From contig NC_088921.1 in the NCBI RefSeq assembly GCF_038396675.1, forward strand, positions 62,902,501 to 62,966,500: a stretch of 64,000 bases of DNA. Reading direction: 5' to 3'. The stretch comes from Hydra vulgaris (Eukaryota; Cnidaria; Hydrozoa; Anthoathecata; Hydridae). The translations under genes and the position numbers were made by a program. Shown here one piece after another: positions 45,216 through 58,059 of this stretch. The first letter of the stretch is position 1; the number at the start of each line of letters is the position of its first letter. The notes beneath the pieces are model-generated. The model had not been told where the DNA came from, ran no database searches, and worked only from the letters and a program-made list of their open reading frames with translations.

Positions 45216-46220
45216 ATGGCTCCCGACAATCTTGGATTGGAACTAAGAAAAAAAATTATTGTCGATTACGTAAGTGGAATGTCACAAAAAAAGTTTTTGT
45301 GGTAAACATCGCGTGAAAAAATAGACCGTATCAAGCTTGTTCCAAATATCGTTCTAAGGGGAAGTTGGCAGCAGATAACAAAGGTGGAAGACCGCGTTTA
45401 ACCACTTCTAGAGAGGATTCTATGATCGTCAGATCCATCAAGAAGGATCCCTGGATATCATCAGTCGAGATACAAATGCAATTAATGCTGCCTGTATCGG
45501 ACCGAACAATCAGACGAGGTGCTGTTGAAGCCGGATTGTTTTCTGGACGCCCTGCAAAGAATCCGCTGATTTCACTAAAAATCCAGAAGAAAAGACTCCT
45601 GCTTGCTACATCTCATTTTGACTGGAATGTGCAGATATGGCGAACTGTCATGTTCAGTGATGAATCGAAGTTCAACATCATTGGGAGCGATGGCATTTGC
45701 CGTGTACGTGGACCGGCCGGAAACGCCTCGATTTACGTTACTGCCATAAGACCGTAAAGCATGGTGGAAGCAATGTAATGGTCTTGGGGTGTATTTCTGC
45801 TAACGGTCTCGGTCCAATACATCGAAACGATATAATAATGGACCGTTTCATGTATAAAAATATCCTGAAAGATATTATGTTACCTCATGCTGAATGGAAT
45901 ATGCCAATAAAATGGGTTTTTTAGCAAGACAACAATCCGAAACACACTGCTAAAGTACTCAAGCAGTGGTTTCAAGACAACCACCTATCGGTGATGGATT
46001 GGCCGCCTCAATCTCCGGATCTCAACCCTATCGAGAACCTGTGGAAGATCGTCAACCGCAAAATTAATCGTGAAGGTGTTCGTAATAAGGATCAACTGTT
46101 TGAACAAATCAAAATGGCTGAGCAGCGATTCCACAAAGTTTCATTGATCACCTGATCGAATCTATGCGTCGAAGATGCAAGGCTGTGATCGACAACAAAG
46201 GATTCGCGACGAAATATTGA
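45216..46220 (+). pseudogene. Tc1-like DD34E transposase, copy 2 (broken)
   Basis: ATG at 45216 starts MAPDNLGLELRKK and the stop is at 46218-46220, the same length as copy 1. The HTH domain contains DRTIRRGAVEAGLFS (near 45500), where copy 1 keeps RRRAV. Catalytic motifs FSDESKFNIIG (near 45655), QDNNPKHTAKVLKQW (near 45930; copy 1 has QDNDPKHT) and SPDLNPIENLWKIV (near 46015) are present. Breaks: frame changes near 45300 and 45710 and a CAG-to-TAG change at 45922. The catalytic residues remain. Copies 1 and 2 carry different lesions, so each decayed on its own after insertion. Confidence 0.92.
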
Positions 46221-46472
46221 TAGCGAAATACAGCTTGGTCAACATTTTGTCGAGTTGCACTAGTTTTGTCCAGAAGGAAATCAACTTTTTTTAATACTTT
46301 TGATCAGTTTATTAATTTTCGTGTACAAATAATGAACTTTGTGATGAATAAAATTTGACGAACTTTGTCTCTAAACAGTTACATAGTTATTTCTCTGAAT
46401 TGAAAAAATGCAACCCTTTTATATAAAGAAACTAAAATAGCATTATTTGGTTGCTCTCGTTTTTTCCGATTC

Positions 46473-46476
<4 letters not shown>

Positions 46477-46518
<42 letters not shown>

Positions 46519-46521
46519 CAT

Positions 46522-46600
<79 letters not shown>

Positions 46601-46609
46601 CATAGATAT

Positions 46610-46684
<75 letters not shown>

Positions 46685-46687
46685 CAT

Positions 46688-46734
<47 letters not shown>

Positions 46735-46744
46735 CATAGATATA

Positions 46745-46789
<45 letters not shown>

Positions 46790-46792
46790 CAT

Positions 46793-46843
<51 letters not shown>

Positions 46844-46846
46844 CAT

Positions 46847-46929
<83 letters not shown>
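46477..46929. repeat. Compound TA repeat with periodic CATACATAGA
   Basis: Six TA blocks are separated by the same interruption, CATACATAGATA (at about 46515, 46597, 46680, 46730, 46785 and 46839), giving a higher-order period of about 50-85 bp. The block ends in a GTATATA phase. Confidence 0.95.
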
Positions 46930-46932
<3 letters not shown>

Positions 46933-47095
46933 AAAAATTTAATAATATTAATAGTAATAAAATTAGTTATAGTAACAACAATGATAACTAATACTACAAT
47001 GAAGATAATATTAATAAATGTTAAGTAAAAAATATATGTTTTACATTGAAAGTATTAATAGCATAAAAAATAAATCTTACAAAAAACATAAGAAG

Positions 47096-47097
<2 letters not shown>

Positions 47098-47175
<78 letters not shown>
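47098..47175. repeat. (TA)n microsatellite
   Basis: Pure TA tract of about 78 bp. Confidence 0.95.
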
Positions 47176-47177
<2 letters not shown>

Positions 47178-47699
47178 CCTAAAGACACTACCATATCAAA
47201 GGTGTATATGATTTGATATTTTTTGCTCATTTATCCTTGTTTTTGGAAATTAACAGTTTGTCTAGTGGAATATATAGTAATAACTAATTAATAACACGCA
47301 TTTAGAAAAACAATGGCAAAGTTTTTGACTAAATGTTTTGAGCCATAAAACGTAACTAGAAATTGAATGCTATGATTATTATGAAAAATTGTAATTGTAT
47401 GTAACTGTCTTGTATCAACTTCGTGAACTTGGGCTGATAAAACAAATCCATTAAATGCAGGCATGCAGGCACACTTCCACAAAAAATTTCTTGACACAGG
47501 GAATAGATTTAGCACTTTTACGTAAGAAAAATATATCTATATTCTTTGAAGGCATAAAGCCAGTATATAAATTGTCTAAAGAATGCTCTTTGAATTTTAT
47601 ATTTAAGGTTGATCATTAACAACTTTATTAACAAATACAACACTTGAGCTAGCTATAAAACAATTATATTAATCAGAAACTTTAATAAGGTAAGTGTTT
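47176..47699. other. Spacer next to EnSpm-like gene
   Basis: No motif recognised. It could be the decayed C-terminal or 3' part of the EnSpm-like gene that reads towards it. Confidence 0.35.
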
Positions 47700-47703
47700 T
47701 CTT

Positions 47704-47756
47704 TCTGCCTTTAAGTTTAAAAATTATTAAGGATAATTTTTAAACTTAAAGGCAGA
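47704..47756. repeat. Perfect 24-bp snap-back palindrome
   Basis: Arms 47704-47727 and 47733-47756 are exact reverse complements (TCTGCCTTTAAGTTTAAA on the left) around TAAGG. The right arm is coding sequence of the EnSpm-like gene (SAFKFKN on the minus strand); the left arm is its inverted copy. Confidence 0.95.
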
Positions 47757-48643
47757 GAGGATATCAAAAGATGCACCATAATTCCAAACATCTTTACAAA
47801 TGTGCAAAAAATCGTGTACATTGTATATACCATAAAATTGTCATTTATATGATGATATCTCTTCTTGCAATTTATTGTTCCAGTTATCTGTCCGCCATAA
47901 AAAAAGCGCGAAAAAAAATTTAAAAATATATTTAAATATTCTAAAATTACAAAACAGTCTTGAAAATTTTTTTTATATAAATGCTAAAAATATTAATGTA
48001 AATCAAAAATAAGTGCAAATCTGTAGCTTTCCATCTGTCGAAATCAACAAGACTTTGTGGCTGTTTAATATAGCCACTTGGTAGTTTGCAATTCAAACTG
48101 ATAAGCTTTTCAGAGACCTGGTTCACTATGTTATTTTTAACTTGTGCCTTTGATATTGCCTTTTTGAAAATATTATATGCTCTGCATAACACCAAGAGAA
48201 ACAAGATCCATGTAATCAAGCGGAAACATACTCACAAAACCAATAGACTCGACATCGTGTAATTTACCTTTTCTGGTTTGGTAGAGCTATAAATATCATC
48301 TTTAAAGTGATAACAGTTGTTTAAATGATCTTGTCTGTTCTTAAAGCAACACTTTCTTCATAGTGAGAAAAAACAATATGATTCTTTAAACTCTTTCAAA
48401 CTAAGGTACACCTTTCGCATATGTGGAAATCATAATGAGTAATGAATCCTTTTACCACTGCTTTTGCGTGAGCATTGCAAACAAGAGCATCAACAGTAAC
48501 AATACCATCTCCATTATTAACACTAAAAGCGTTATGTTGCAATTCAATCAACTTTTCTAGTAGCTTATGCAAATACACATCGCATGGTAGCTTTTTATTG
48601 ACACATATTAAACCACTAACAAATGGTTCCATTTCTAAAATTG

Positions 48644-48651
48644 AAGCAAGT
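48644..48651. repeat. Target duplication, left (AAGCAAGT)
   Basis: Exact match to 51692-51699. The 8-bp size is typical of P elements. Confidence 0.9.
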
Positions 48652-51600
48652 CATGGGCTACTTTATTTATGCGGCCGGATATTTTGCATTTTGAAGAAAA
48701 AAATAGAAGGCCAGTTTTTAAAATCGTAATGTTTTAAAAACTTAATACGTTTTGAACATTTTCAAAATTATTTTATTTTCTAAATTTAAAAAGTCCACTA
48801 AAGTTGTATATATTAATAATTTTTGATATTAAACGAACATTTATTAGGAAATAAATAAATAAAAAGAGTCTTTACTTTAAAATTTAGAATTAGTAAAAAC
48901 AATGTAAGAATCAAGAACAGTTATAAAAATATTAAAATATTTTTCATTTTTCATTAAAAAATAAAATAATTATATTATAAATAATATATTAAACATTCTC
49001 AAATTTTTTCTTTTTAAAAGATTTTACATGATCAACAGCTACTTCGCTGGTAGAGATAATTCTTTTATTATTAAGAAAAATGTTGATAACAATTCTTCCA
49101 GCAAGTTTTATCCCAATTTTCTCATGCATGGGACAAGAAAAAGTCTAAAAAGAGTCATTGAAGTGGTTTAAAAAATATTCTAAAGCTTGTCGTGCATGTA
49201 AATTAAATTTCTTTATTTTGTTATAAGAGTAGTCAATCATAGCAAAGGATGTGCAAACATAATCCAAAAGTGATGGTGAAGGAATAGTGAGACCACCCCT
49301 AGAAATAATTGTTAAATAAGTATGATCAGGATTGCTTTCATCAATATTGACACAACATAAAAATTCTTTACAACATGTACCAAAACGTTTTTTAAGTTTC
49401 TTTGCTATATATCCAGCAATATGAGCACCTACTTCCCTACTTTCTGGTGCAAGTGTCATGATTTCTGGAGTACACTCAGCTTTATCAATATCAAGAAGAA
49501 AGTTTTTCAAATCTGTTAAATTATTTTCTGACTCAAGAGGCATTTTCCAACTGTCATCAAAGTTTATACTTTCTTTAACTATACTTTTGATTTTTAATAT
49601 TTTTTCAGAAATAGTGACATCTTTTAAACCCACCATAAATCTTCCACCGCTCATTTGTCTATATTGTCCAAATCTCCTTTCTAATGGGTCACTTTGAAAT
49701 CTCGCAGTTAAAACAAAGTGATATCCATCATTAAATAAGTCCTCGATCAATAAGGCATGACTATTAAGTGTTCTTATTAGTGCTGCAGCTGTCTGAACAC
49801 CTAAAGTAAACTTCTCACAGTTTGGTATCTTTTGTGATTGCCAAGCTTCAATCCAATGTGCCATTTCCCTAAGAAATTCAGGTTTTTTATCACCAGAAAC
49901 GACTGCATTACCTAAAATATTACATGTTTAATATTGACATTTAGAATTTGATAAAACCCACCACTTGTTAAATAATGTAAGAAAATCTGCACTACTTTTA
50001 AGATCAGGAAAATATGAGTGAATCGCTGCAGATGTAGTTTCATCAAAAATTGCAAGTGCTAAAGAAACATTTTGTTTAAAATTGCCAGGATGTAATACTT
50101 TCATTGTTACTTTTGGTGCTTTACGCAAACCAGCATCAAGAGCGAGGTCTTTTTCATAAATATTATGGAAGGTGCTCCATTTAATTTCTCTCCCACATAC
50201 AATTATAGGATCTTTAAATCCATTAAAGTTAAAATCTGGAAATAAAAATCTTTTGCAATTTAACAAATTATTTCTGATGTTTTTAATAAGATGTACAACA
50301 TCAATACAAAGGTAAATTTTTTTTAGATTGTAAATAAAAAACAAATCTTCGGCTTGTTGATTCGATGCACAAAGAATTTTTTTAAAACAAGAAACATTAA
50401 AGGAATGGTTGTCACACACAATAACTCTAACATTAAATTCACATTCAGTTAAAATACGAAGACATTCAAAAATTTCTTCTTTCAACCATTCAGCATTGAT
50501 TTTTTTTTCAGGAGACGTTTTAATCACATATGGAATGTTTTGTTTCAGGCCAACTATCATAAAACAAACTATTACCTTATACTATTCTCCAGACTCATCA
50601 CTACCAATCATCTCTCCAGCAAAATACTCCTCACATTTTTGCAAGTACATTTCATCAAAAATCAAGCAAATGTCTTGAGATATCTTACCTTCTAATTTAA
50701 ACGTTTTGCACAACTTAGAGCATCAATATTTCCACTAGTTATTTTTTTAAGTAAACATAATGATGGTAAAGGCAATCCTTCACGCAAAAGTTGGTATGAC
50801 TGCATAGAAGTATATCGTAATATCAGTGAGTATTTTATAATATTGGCTGAATAAATAGGTTTTTTCATATATTTAATTTGCTGTAATTCAGTCAACACAG
50901 ATGAAAATTGTTCGGCTTGTGATTTAATGTAGGTAGGAAAATTATGAAGCATACTTTTACAAGATAAACGACAATCTCTTCCTTGACGAAACCACTGAGG
51001 TAATGGTAGAGGTGAACCTTTGTAAAAAAATTTAACATGCATCTCATTGTTTACACGAATGCACTCTGTAACTTCTGGAATAGATAAAGTACTATGACTC
51101 AATTGATAAAAACTTACATGATCATGATACATGATCACTTCAAGAATGAAAAACCATCTGGAGCAAGACTTTCAGTAATATCGTCAAAGCTACTAATCAA
51201 ATCATTCAATAAAAACTGTTCATATTGATCTGGCTGAAATATTCTTTTAGTTGGTGATTTTCTTAACGAATAAGAAGATTTTATAAGTTGTGATGAACCT
51301 TCTTCAGTCAAATTTGTGCAATCAAAAATAGTTGGAATAGGCTTTAGTTTTTTTATTAATCTAAATCGTTGATTCGTGTTACCTTTCTGAAAATATTTTT
51401 TTTCATAGTGTTTGATGCATATAACGGAAGAATTAGTAGGTGTCCAATCTTTTCTATTTACAAATTTAATCCAACTTTTTTTTAACTCTTTATTTTTTGG
51501 AAACGAAAATACTACTGTAGATACTTCACCATAACTATGATAATTTGAACGACAATTTACAACGCAACATTTGTTAACCATATTTTTAAACTTTCAAAGC

Positions 51601-51691
51601 TGCTTCTTTAAAAACACTTTTCGAGAAAACTGGCCTTCTATTTTTTTTTTCAAAATGCAAAATATCCGGCCGTATAAATAAAGTAGGCCAT
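48652..51691 (-). mobile_element. THAP/P-like element C, with 8-bp target duplication
   Basis: A 3.04 kb element. The left end starts CATGGGCTACTTTATTTATG; the right end, inverted, TATGGCCTACTTTATTTATA. The inverted repeats run about 60 bp to an internal GAAGGCCAGTTTT motif (about 48712 and 51629). AAGCAAGT flanks both sides. It is inserted in an EnSpm-like transposase gene, whose coding text can be read across the empty site. One minus-strand THAP/P transposase fills it. Of the three P-like elements in the window this is the least decayed. Confidence 0.92.
48989..51581 (-). pseudogene. THAP-domain P-element-like transposase, element C (nearly intact)
   Basis: ATG 51581 starts MVNKCCVVNCRSNYH: a full C2CH THAP finger with Cys5/6, Cys10, then VICIKHY for Cys and His, KDWTP for the conserved Trp, and PIPTIF as the AVPTIF box. 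After KSPTKRIFQPDQYEQF the frame steps by -1 near 51138 and continues HVSFYQLSHSTLSIPEV. A second step near 50720 leads into ICLIFDEMYLQKCEEYF (near 50660; possible first catalytic Asp). IVCDNHSFNVSCF (near 50410) and VVHLIKNIRNN follow. The C-terminal part has KPEFLREMAHWIEAWQ, SGGRFMVGLKDVTISEKIL (near 49650), REVGAHIAGYIAKKL and SRGGLTIPSPSLLDYVC (near 49300). In-frame stops: about 50575, 49927 and 49145. The family frame continues past the last stop to 48989, about 864 codons in all. Confidence 0.92.
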
Positions 51692-51699
51692 AAGCAAGT
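51692..51699. repeat. Target duplication, right (AAGCAAGT)
   Basis: Identical to 48644-48651 and directly outside the right inverted repeat of P-like element C. Confidence 0.9.
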
Positions 51700-52180
51700 A
51701 TTAGCCATAGTTGGATTTTATAGTAGAGTTTGATTTAAACAAAGGTATGCCATCAATTTTAAAGTTAAACAAAGAGAAGTTTTTTTAGTTTTTTAATTGG
51801 TATGAAAGAAATTTGTTTAGCAATTTGAGTTTTTAAATCCAAGTAAATATAATCACCATAACCTTCAATATTCATTCTTACAATACTTCTTTTTGTTTTT
51901 AATGATGTCCTAGAACCTGTCGGTACATATTGATTACACTCCAAAAATAATTTTAATGCACCATTAATACATTGTCTTGTACATATATTTGTAAGTGCCA
52001 AAGACGCAGTTTCGACATAAGCTTTTATCATAAATACTATTTTCATCTTCTTTATTAAAGAAAACACTTTTTAAGAAATTTATTGAAACAACTTTTTCAC
52101 GATTGCAATTATTTAAGTCACTTTTAATAAATAGAAAATCTATATCTCCTATACCTTTAAATATCTGTAAAGTAATCATA
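51692..52180 (-). pseudogene. EnSpm/CACTA-like transposase, first part
   Basis: Minus-strand text CINGALKLFLECNQYVPTGS (near 51970), SLKTKRSIVRMNIEGYGDY (near 51900) and YLDLKTQIAKQISFIPIKK (near 51850), then FKIDGIPLFKS (near 51760). DGxPLFKSS is a hallmark of this family. One frameshift follows, then IQLW at the P insertion point, and the sequence goes on at 48651 as LILASILEMEPF. The most upstream text (52179-52000) may include the start but is weakly conserved. Confidence 0.6.
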
Positions 52181-52199
52181 ACTTTGTTTATTACATGCT

Positions 52200-52760
52200 A
52201 TCTCTGAAGAATCTTGGGTAGATTAAGTCATCTGTATAACAGCTGACCGCCGTTTTCTCCACAATGATACTGAGCTGAAGACATATCCAAGCTTTTTTAA
52301 GTTTGTTTCTTGCAAGTTTTGAACTAATTTATAAAAAAAACCCAGCAGAAAAACTAATATATACATTTAAAACAAACAATTTAAATATATTACTGGAATG
52401 CAGAAACATGTAGATTGGAGCTAAAATCCTCTACATTATCAATGATGTGTAACAATGAATGTATATTTTAAACAACAAAAGTATTAACATAATGTTGCTT
52501 TGTATTATATACAAAATAATAAATTAGTTCTTTAGTTGCAGTAAAATCATCAAGATACTTGACTCTTTTCACATAGCATTCTGGGGGCCAGAGGTAAACT
52601 TAAAAAATGTTTAAAAAATTCTTTGCTAAGAATAGCTTTTAGAACAACCATCTCAGTGTAGAGGAGAAAAATTTTTATCTCAGTTGCTTATCACCTAAGT
52701 CTGAAAGAGACTTTGTTGATGAACAAAGTCAGCAGATGTAAAATTCTTATTTGAGGACTC
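52200..52760. other. AT-rich spacer
   Basis: Nothing supported; a possible decayed SINE body precedes the tail at 52761. Confidence 0.4.
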
Positions 52761-52805
52761 TTCCGCGGTGCTCTGTGACAAGACTGTTAGGTCTTCTTGG
52801 GACGC
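52761..52805 (+). mobile_element. SINE family 2 tail
   Basis: TTCCGCGGTGCTCTGTGACA followed by AGACTGTTAGGTCTTCTTGG, the same tail as at 60201 (three differences). The body to its left is too diverged to delimit. Confidence 0.7.
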
Positions 52806-53049
52806 CTATAACAAACAATACAAAAAAAATCAGGCGATTTGTCATTTAAAGCAACTAAATATTTAGAAAAAATATTTTGCTGTGCGTACGGTATACGCCC
52901 TTTCCAAAACAACATTAAATGTTCCTTTGTAAAAATTGTAAAAAAAAACAACAAACCAAGTAATTAGGGGGAAGGTCTTTCATAATATTAAATGGCAGTT
53001 CAACCAGAGGTGACTTATTTAACCGACAGCATTTACCTTTGTTGTCAGG

Positions 53050-53390
53050 CTCACAATATTTCTTATCTCAAAACAACTCCTCAGCACACAAAACATATTA
53101 TCTTAGTCATTAAACACAATACATTTAAACCTTGATTTAGCAGGTGCATTGCATGTAAAACAAAATATAGAAATCTCATAGTGGTTGCCTTTTTTTGAAC
53201 CAGCTTAGCAATTTGTCCTTTTATCTCATTCATGAAATCAAACAGAAGAATTTTAATATTTGGCTTTTTGTTACGACAAAAAACCCCGACAACATTAACA
53301 ATAAAGACCCCAAACTGGAGTAAATTATTCAAAGTTAATAGCAACTTGATTTCCATAATGAGATTCCGTCAATATTTATTTTTAGATTAG
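53050..53390 (-). pseudogene. Second EnSpm/CACTA-like fragment
   Basis: Minus strand: IDGISLWKSSCY (near 53365), then GVFCRNKKPNIKILLFDFM and NEIKGQIAKLVQ (near 53250), then one frame over IFCFTCNAPAKSRFKCIVFN (near 53150). These match in order the DGIPLFKS, GLICVNKK and ALVCNAHAKAVVKG motifs of the gene at 47700-52180. It is a separate, more decayed copy because the same motifs are repeated. No ends found. Confidence 0.5.
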
Positions 53391-55069
<1,679 letters not shown>

Positions 55070-55345
55070 TTATTAAATTAAACAAAGACTTAGAAGCACT
55101 TTGTGCCTGGTTTAGAGAAAATGGTTTTCACTGAATGCAAGTAAGTCAAATAGTATGCGGATCAAAAGTTCTTATGTAAAATATTTGAGTACCAAGTTGG
55201 AAGTTCAGTAAAATAAAGAGATTTTTCCAAATATTTGAATATTAAAGTTGACAATAACTTAAATTTTACTGTAAGAGTACTGTAGTTAAAACTGTAAAGA
55301 ATACTAGTTATTTAATAAGTTTCGCTAAACATCTAGGTGTAAAAA
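55070..55345 (+). pseudogene. Non-LTR retrotransposon RT fragment (thumb region)
   Basis: Plus-strand text NKDLEALCAWFRENGFH (near 55084) followed, after several stops and frameshifts, by VVKTVKNTSYLISFAKHLGV (near 55280). This is the pattern (DL..L..WF..N.L..N..K.....K...N..Y.....R..) found just downstream of the YADD box in Jockey/RTE-like reverse transcriptases. The YADD box is not present. Short and decayed. Confidence 0.5.
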
Positions 55346-56602
55346 AGCTTTTTTCTTTTAAATCAATTTTATTTAAAATATTGTGCTTCAATATTTCTAG
55401 ATGAAAAAAAAAGTGGTATTCAAATACTAGAGAAGTTTTAAATCCAAATTATGAGAACAACATTAAAGTTGGTTCATGAAAAGTAATGATATTTTTATTA
55501 GATTAAACTGGCAAAACTGGTCATCTGTGAAAAAAAAAAAGTTGCAAATAAACGTAATAATGTTTATAAAAAATACATACATTTTCAAGTAATAAATTTT
55601 TTATTTTCTTATGAACTAATTGTGTATTTCACTGTCTTTTATAAAAAAAAACTTTAACAAGTCATCAACTTTATTTAGCAAATAAAGCTTATCTACCTAA
55701 GGTTTTTTTTAATAGAAGACAGTGAAGTATACAATTATTTTACAAGAGATTCAGAATTAAAATTTGCAGAACAAAAATTAATATTAAAATATGCAGAACA
55801 AAAAAATCCTCTGATTTTAGAACAAGTTATCACAAGAATTTAATTTAGTTGACAAGAAAATATTTAAGAAGTTGTAAAACATATGAAAGAAATATTCATA
55901 ATAACAATACGTTACAATCTAGAGAATTTTTTATTAATAAATGTTAATAAATATACTTATTTAAACTTATCGTTGTATTATTATATAACTGTTGTAAATG
56001 TTTTTAACAATTTACAAAAAAAATTTTCAGACATGGAAGATGACATTATTTTCAATGTTTACAGTTTTCTTTTTTTTTTTTAGTATACAAAAGTGTCCTT
56101 AAAAATTTTTTCAAGTAATTATTTAATAAAATTATCCAGGCGAAATGTTACTTTTTCCTTCTTTTTTGTAACATGGGTTCTTATAGTATTTTTCCCAATT
56201 TTAAATTTTCTTATTTCGAATATGCAATCATTAATGTTTAGTTAATGTCTGAATCCAAAGATATTTGGTTTCAAATCCCTAATATTTTGAGTAAATTCTC
56301 TAATATATATAAAAAAAAACTGTTAAAATGTCACAAGCTGCAGATCTCTTCCCTAAAGATTAGGCCTCGCAAGTTAACCACTTGCCTCTCTCTCCTTTTT
56401 GACAACTGTTTCAAATTTTACAAAGTTTTGCATATTTGGATTAAAAAAACATTTTAAATTTTTTCGCATTATTTAGCTAAAGCAATTTAGAAAAATATGA
56501 CTAAGCCCTAGGCAAAAATCTTCTAATATGCCAAAAAATATTTAAAATAGATACGGCTTTATTAAAGTTCAAGTAAGTGTAACTTTTTTACGTGGTTATT
56601 AA
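55346..56602. other. AT-rich region
   Basis: Nothing supported. ACAGTGAAGTATACAATTAT-like phrases occur near 55630 inverted and near 55720. Confidence 0.5.
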
Positions 56603-56775
56603 TGCTCCCAGAAGTCCTTACGGTCTTGTCACAGAGCACTTAACTAGGAAGTTTACGCTTCCTTCTTTCTCAATGTCACTTATCGTTAACCCTCAAATCT
56701 ATTGGTTGTATACCAAAACTCTAACCTCTTAACTACGGCTGAAATAATTAACTTTGGTACTCTGCATATGTCATT
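56603..56775 (-). mobile_element. SINE family 2, copy with degenerate head
   Basis: On the minus strand: a tRNA-like head CGTAGTTAAGAGGTTAGAGT (near 56740) with a degenerate B box in GATTTGAGGGTTAA (near 56700), a body with GGAAGCGTAAACTTCCTAGT (near 56660), and the tail AGTGCTCTGTGACAAGACCG followed by TAAGGACTTCTGGGAGC. Confidence 0.68.
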
Positions 56776-58059
56776 ATTTTTGCCGAGGGCTTGGTCGTAT
56801 TTTTTAATTTGCGTCAACTAAATTAATGCAAAAAAAAGTTTTCATTTATATACAGAAAAAGGTTGAGAAGTTAACCAAATTTACAAGACTGTAACTTTTG
56901 AACTCTAAATGATCATTGCGTAAAATTTGTCGATAAATATAAACTTTAAATTGATAATGGTAAAAAAAAATTATAAACTGGTCATTCTCAAACTAAGGCT
57001 CCAATTATCGCATTTTTTTTCCAAAGCATGAAATGTTTAGAGTTCACTTCATGTATGGAAGTTTTCTAATTCAAAAAACAAAAAAAGCTTTCTACGGGCC
57101 TGATTAAAAAATTAAATAAGTTAAACGAATAATTTACATGCAACAATTTATCTTTGTATGTCATTAAAACAAAGTTCCGATGACTTCATAAAAAGAATAA
57201 AGTAAAACGTATCCGTCCTATGCTGACCACACTATTCGTCGATAAAACTTATATTAAAAGACAATCATCCGCGTGTTTTTAAGATGTCAATTTTGATAAA
57301 ACTTTATTTTTTGATTCCTAACTAAAAAATCTCCAAAATGCCTGTAATTTTTATTTATACATAGCCAGTTGACCTATGGCAACTTTATTTGAAAGGTTAT
57401 TTGTGAACCTTGTTTACAAAATTTAGATGTACCTAATATTTAAAAACTAAACATTCATCCTCTTTTGCAGTTTATATATGAAACAAAGTAAGGTTTCTCT
57501 CCTAAAATATTTTATTCCTAATTTACAGAAACTAGGCAAGTACCCTTGTAGACTTTTGAAGCAACATCTATGTTAAAAAATCAAAACTATGTTCTTACTC
57601 TATTTAAAATTACGGACCTTTTTTGTAGAAACAATTTGCATAAAAGCATTGTTGGAAAAAAAAAATTTCAGCATTTAAAACCAAATCTAATCAATACCTC
57701 TTTCTGAAAAACCTAGACATATTAGGTTATAAATTTTCTTTTGATCATTGTAAACTGATAAACAGATTTCCCAATAAAGCAAATCAAAAATTAAAAATAA
57801 ATAAATCTTTACCACAAAACACATTTTTGTGTACTTACAACATTATCTATATGTATTTTACATCTTCGTTTGATAAAATTCTTGTGAAATATCGCATTGT
57901 TATAGTTATTTTGTTCTATCTGATAAATAGATTTACCTTATTTCGATAAAGAATAGATGAAATATTCTCTACTTTTTATTTTTTTATACTCTATTTTTTA
58001 TCCTCTTTTTTATTCTCTATTTCTTATCCTCTAATATCTATTTTTTTAAAAAACAATTA
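56776..58059. other. AT-rich region
   Basis: No supported gene or repeat; one pyrimidine-rich stretch with TATTTTTTATCCTC units lies at 57965-58050. Confidence 0.5.

Larger units (their letters stand above)
44758..46474 (+). mobile_element. Tc1-like transposon, copy 2
   Basis: Plus-oriented relative of copy 1 (8683-11294). The right end, inverted, reads CAGAATCGGAAAAAACGAGA (tip 46474) and is followed by a TA microsatellite, as in copy 1. Homology to the copy 1 leader starts near 44758; the outer 5' terminal repeat is not visible, so the copy may be truncated there. It lacks the fold-back MITE, which shows that MITE insertion happened only in copy 1. Confidence 0.85.
47700..48651 (-). pseudogene. 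EnSpm/CACTA-like transposase, second part
   Basis: Minus-strand continuation of the gene interrupted by P-like element C. From the break: LWLILASILEMEPFVSGLIC (48660 side), KLLEKLIELQHNAF, VDALVCNAHAKAVVKGF and HYDFHICERCTLV (48480-48400). The family has CDAPARAFxKG..H.GY.GCERC. Then SEKLISLNCKLPSGY, SLVDFDRWKATDLHLFLIY (48055-48000) and YNVHDFLHICKDVWNYG with LSAFKFKNYP (47840-47735). I recall this order from a large metazoan family related to CACTA transposases. The assignment to CMC/EnSpm is from memory. Frame breaks are frequent. Coding text ends at a 24-bp snap-back palindrome. Confidence 0.6.

Noticed and set aside
46379..46930. Long frames made of alternating Tyr and Ile (also at 11271, 39733, 44189, 53836 and 58779)
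   Set aside because: They are direct translations of (TA)n microsatellites and carry no other sequence; not genes.
48475..48729. Plus-strand frame across the left end of P-like element C
   Set aside because: It crosses an insertion junction and is antisense to the EnSpm-like gene.
51135..51581. Host THAP-domain transcription factor gene
   Set aside because: The THAP finger is followed by P-type transposase motifs inside 60-bp inverted repeats with an 8-bp target duplication, so it belongs to the transposon.
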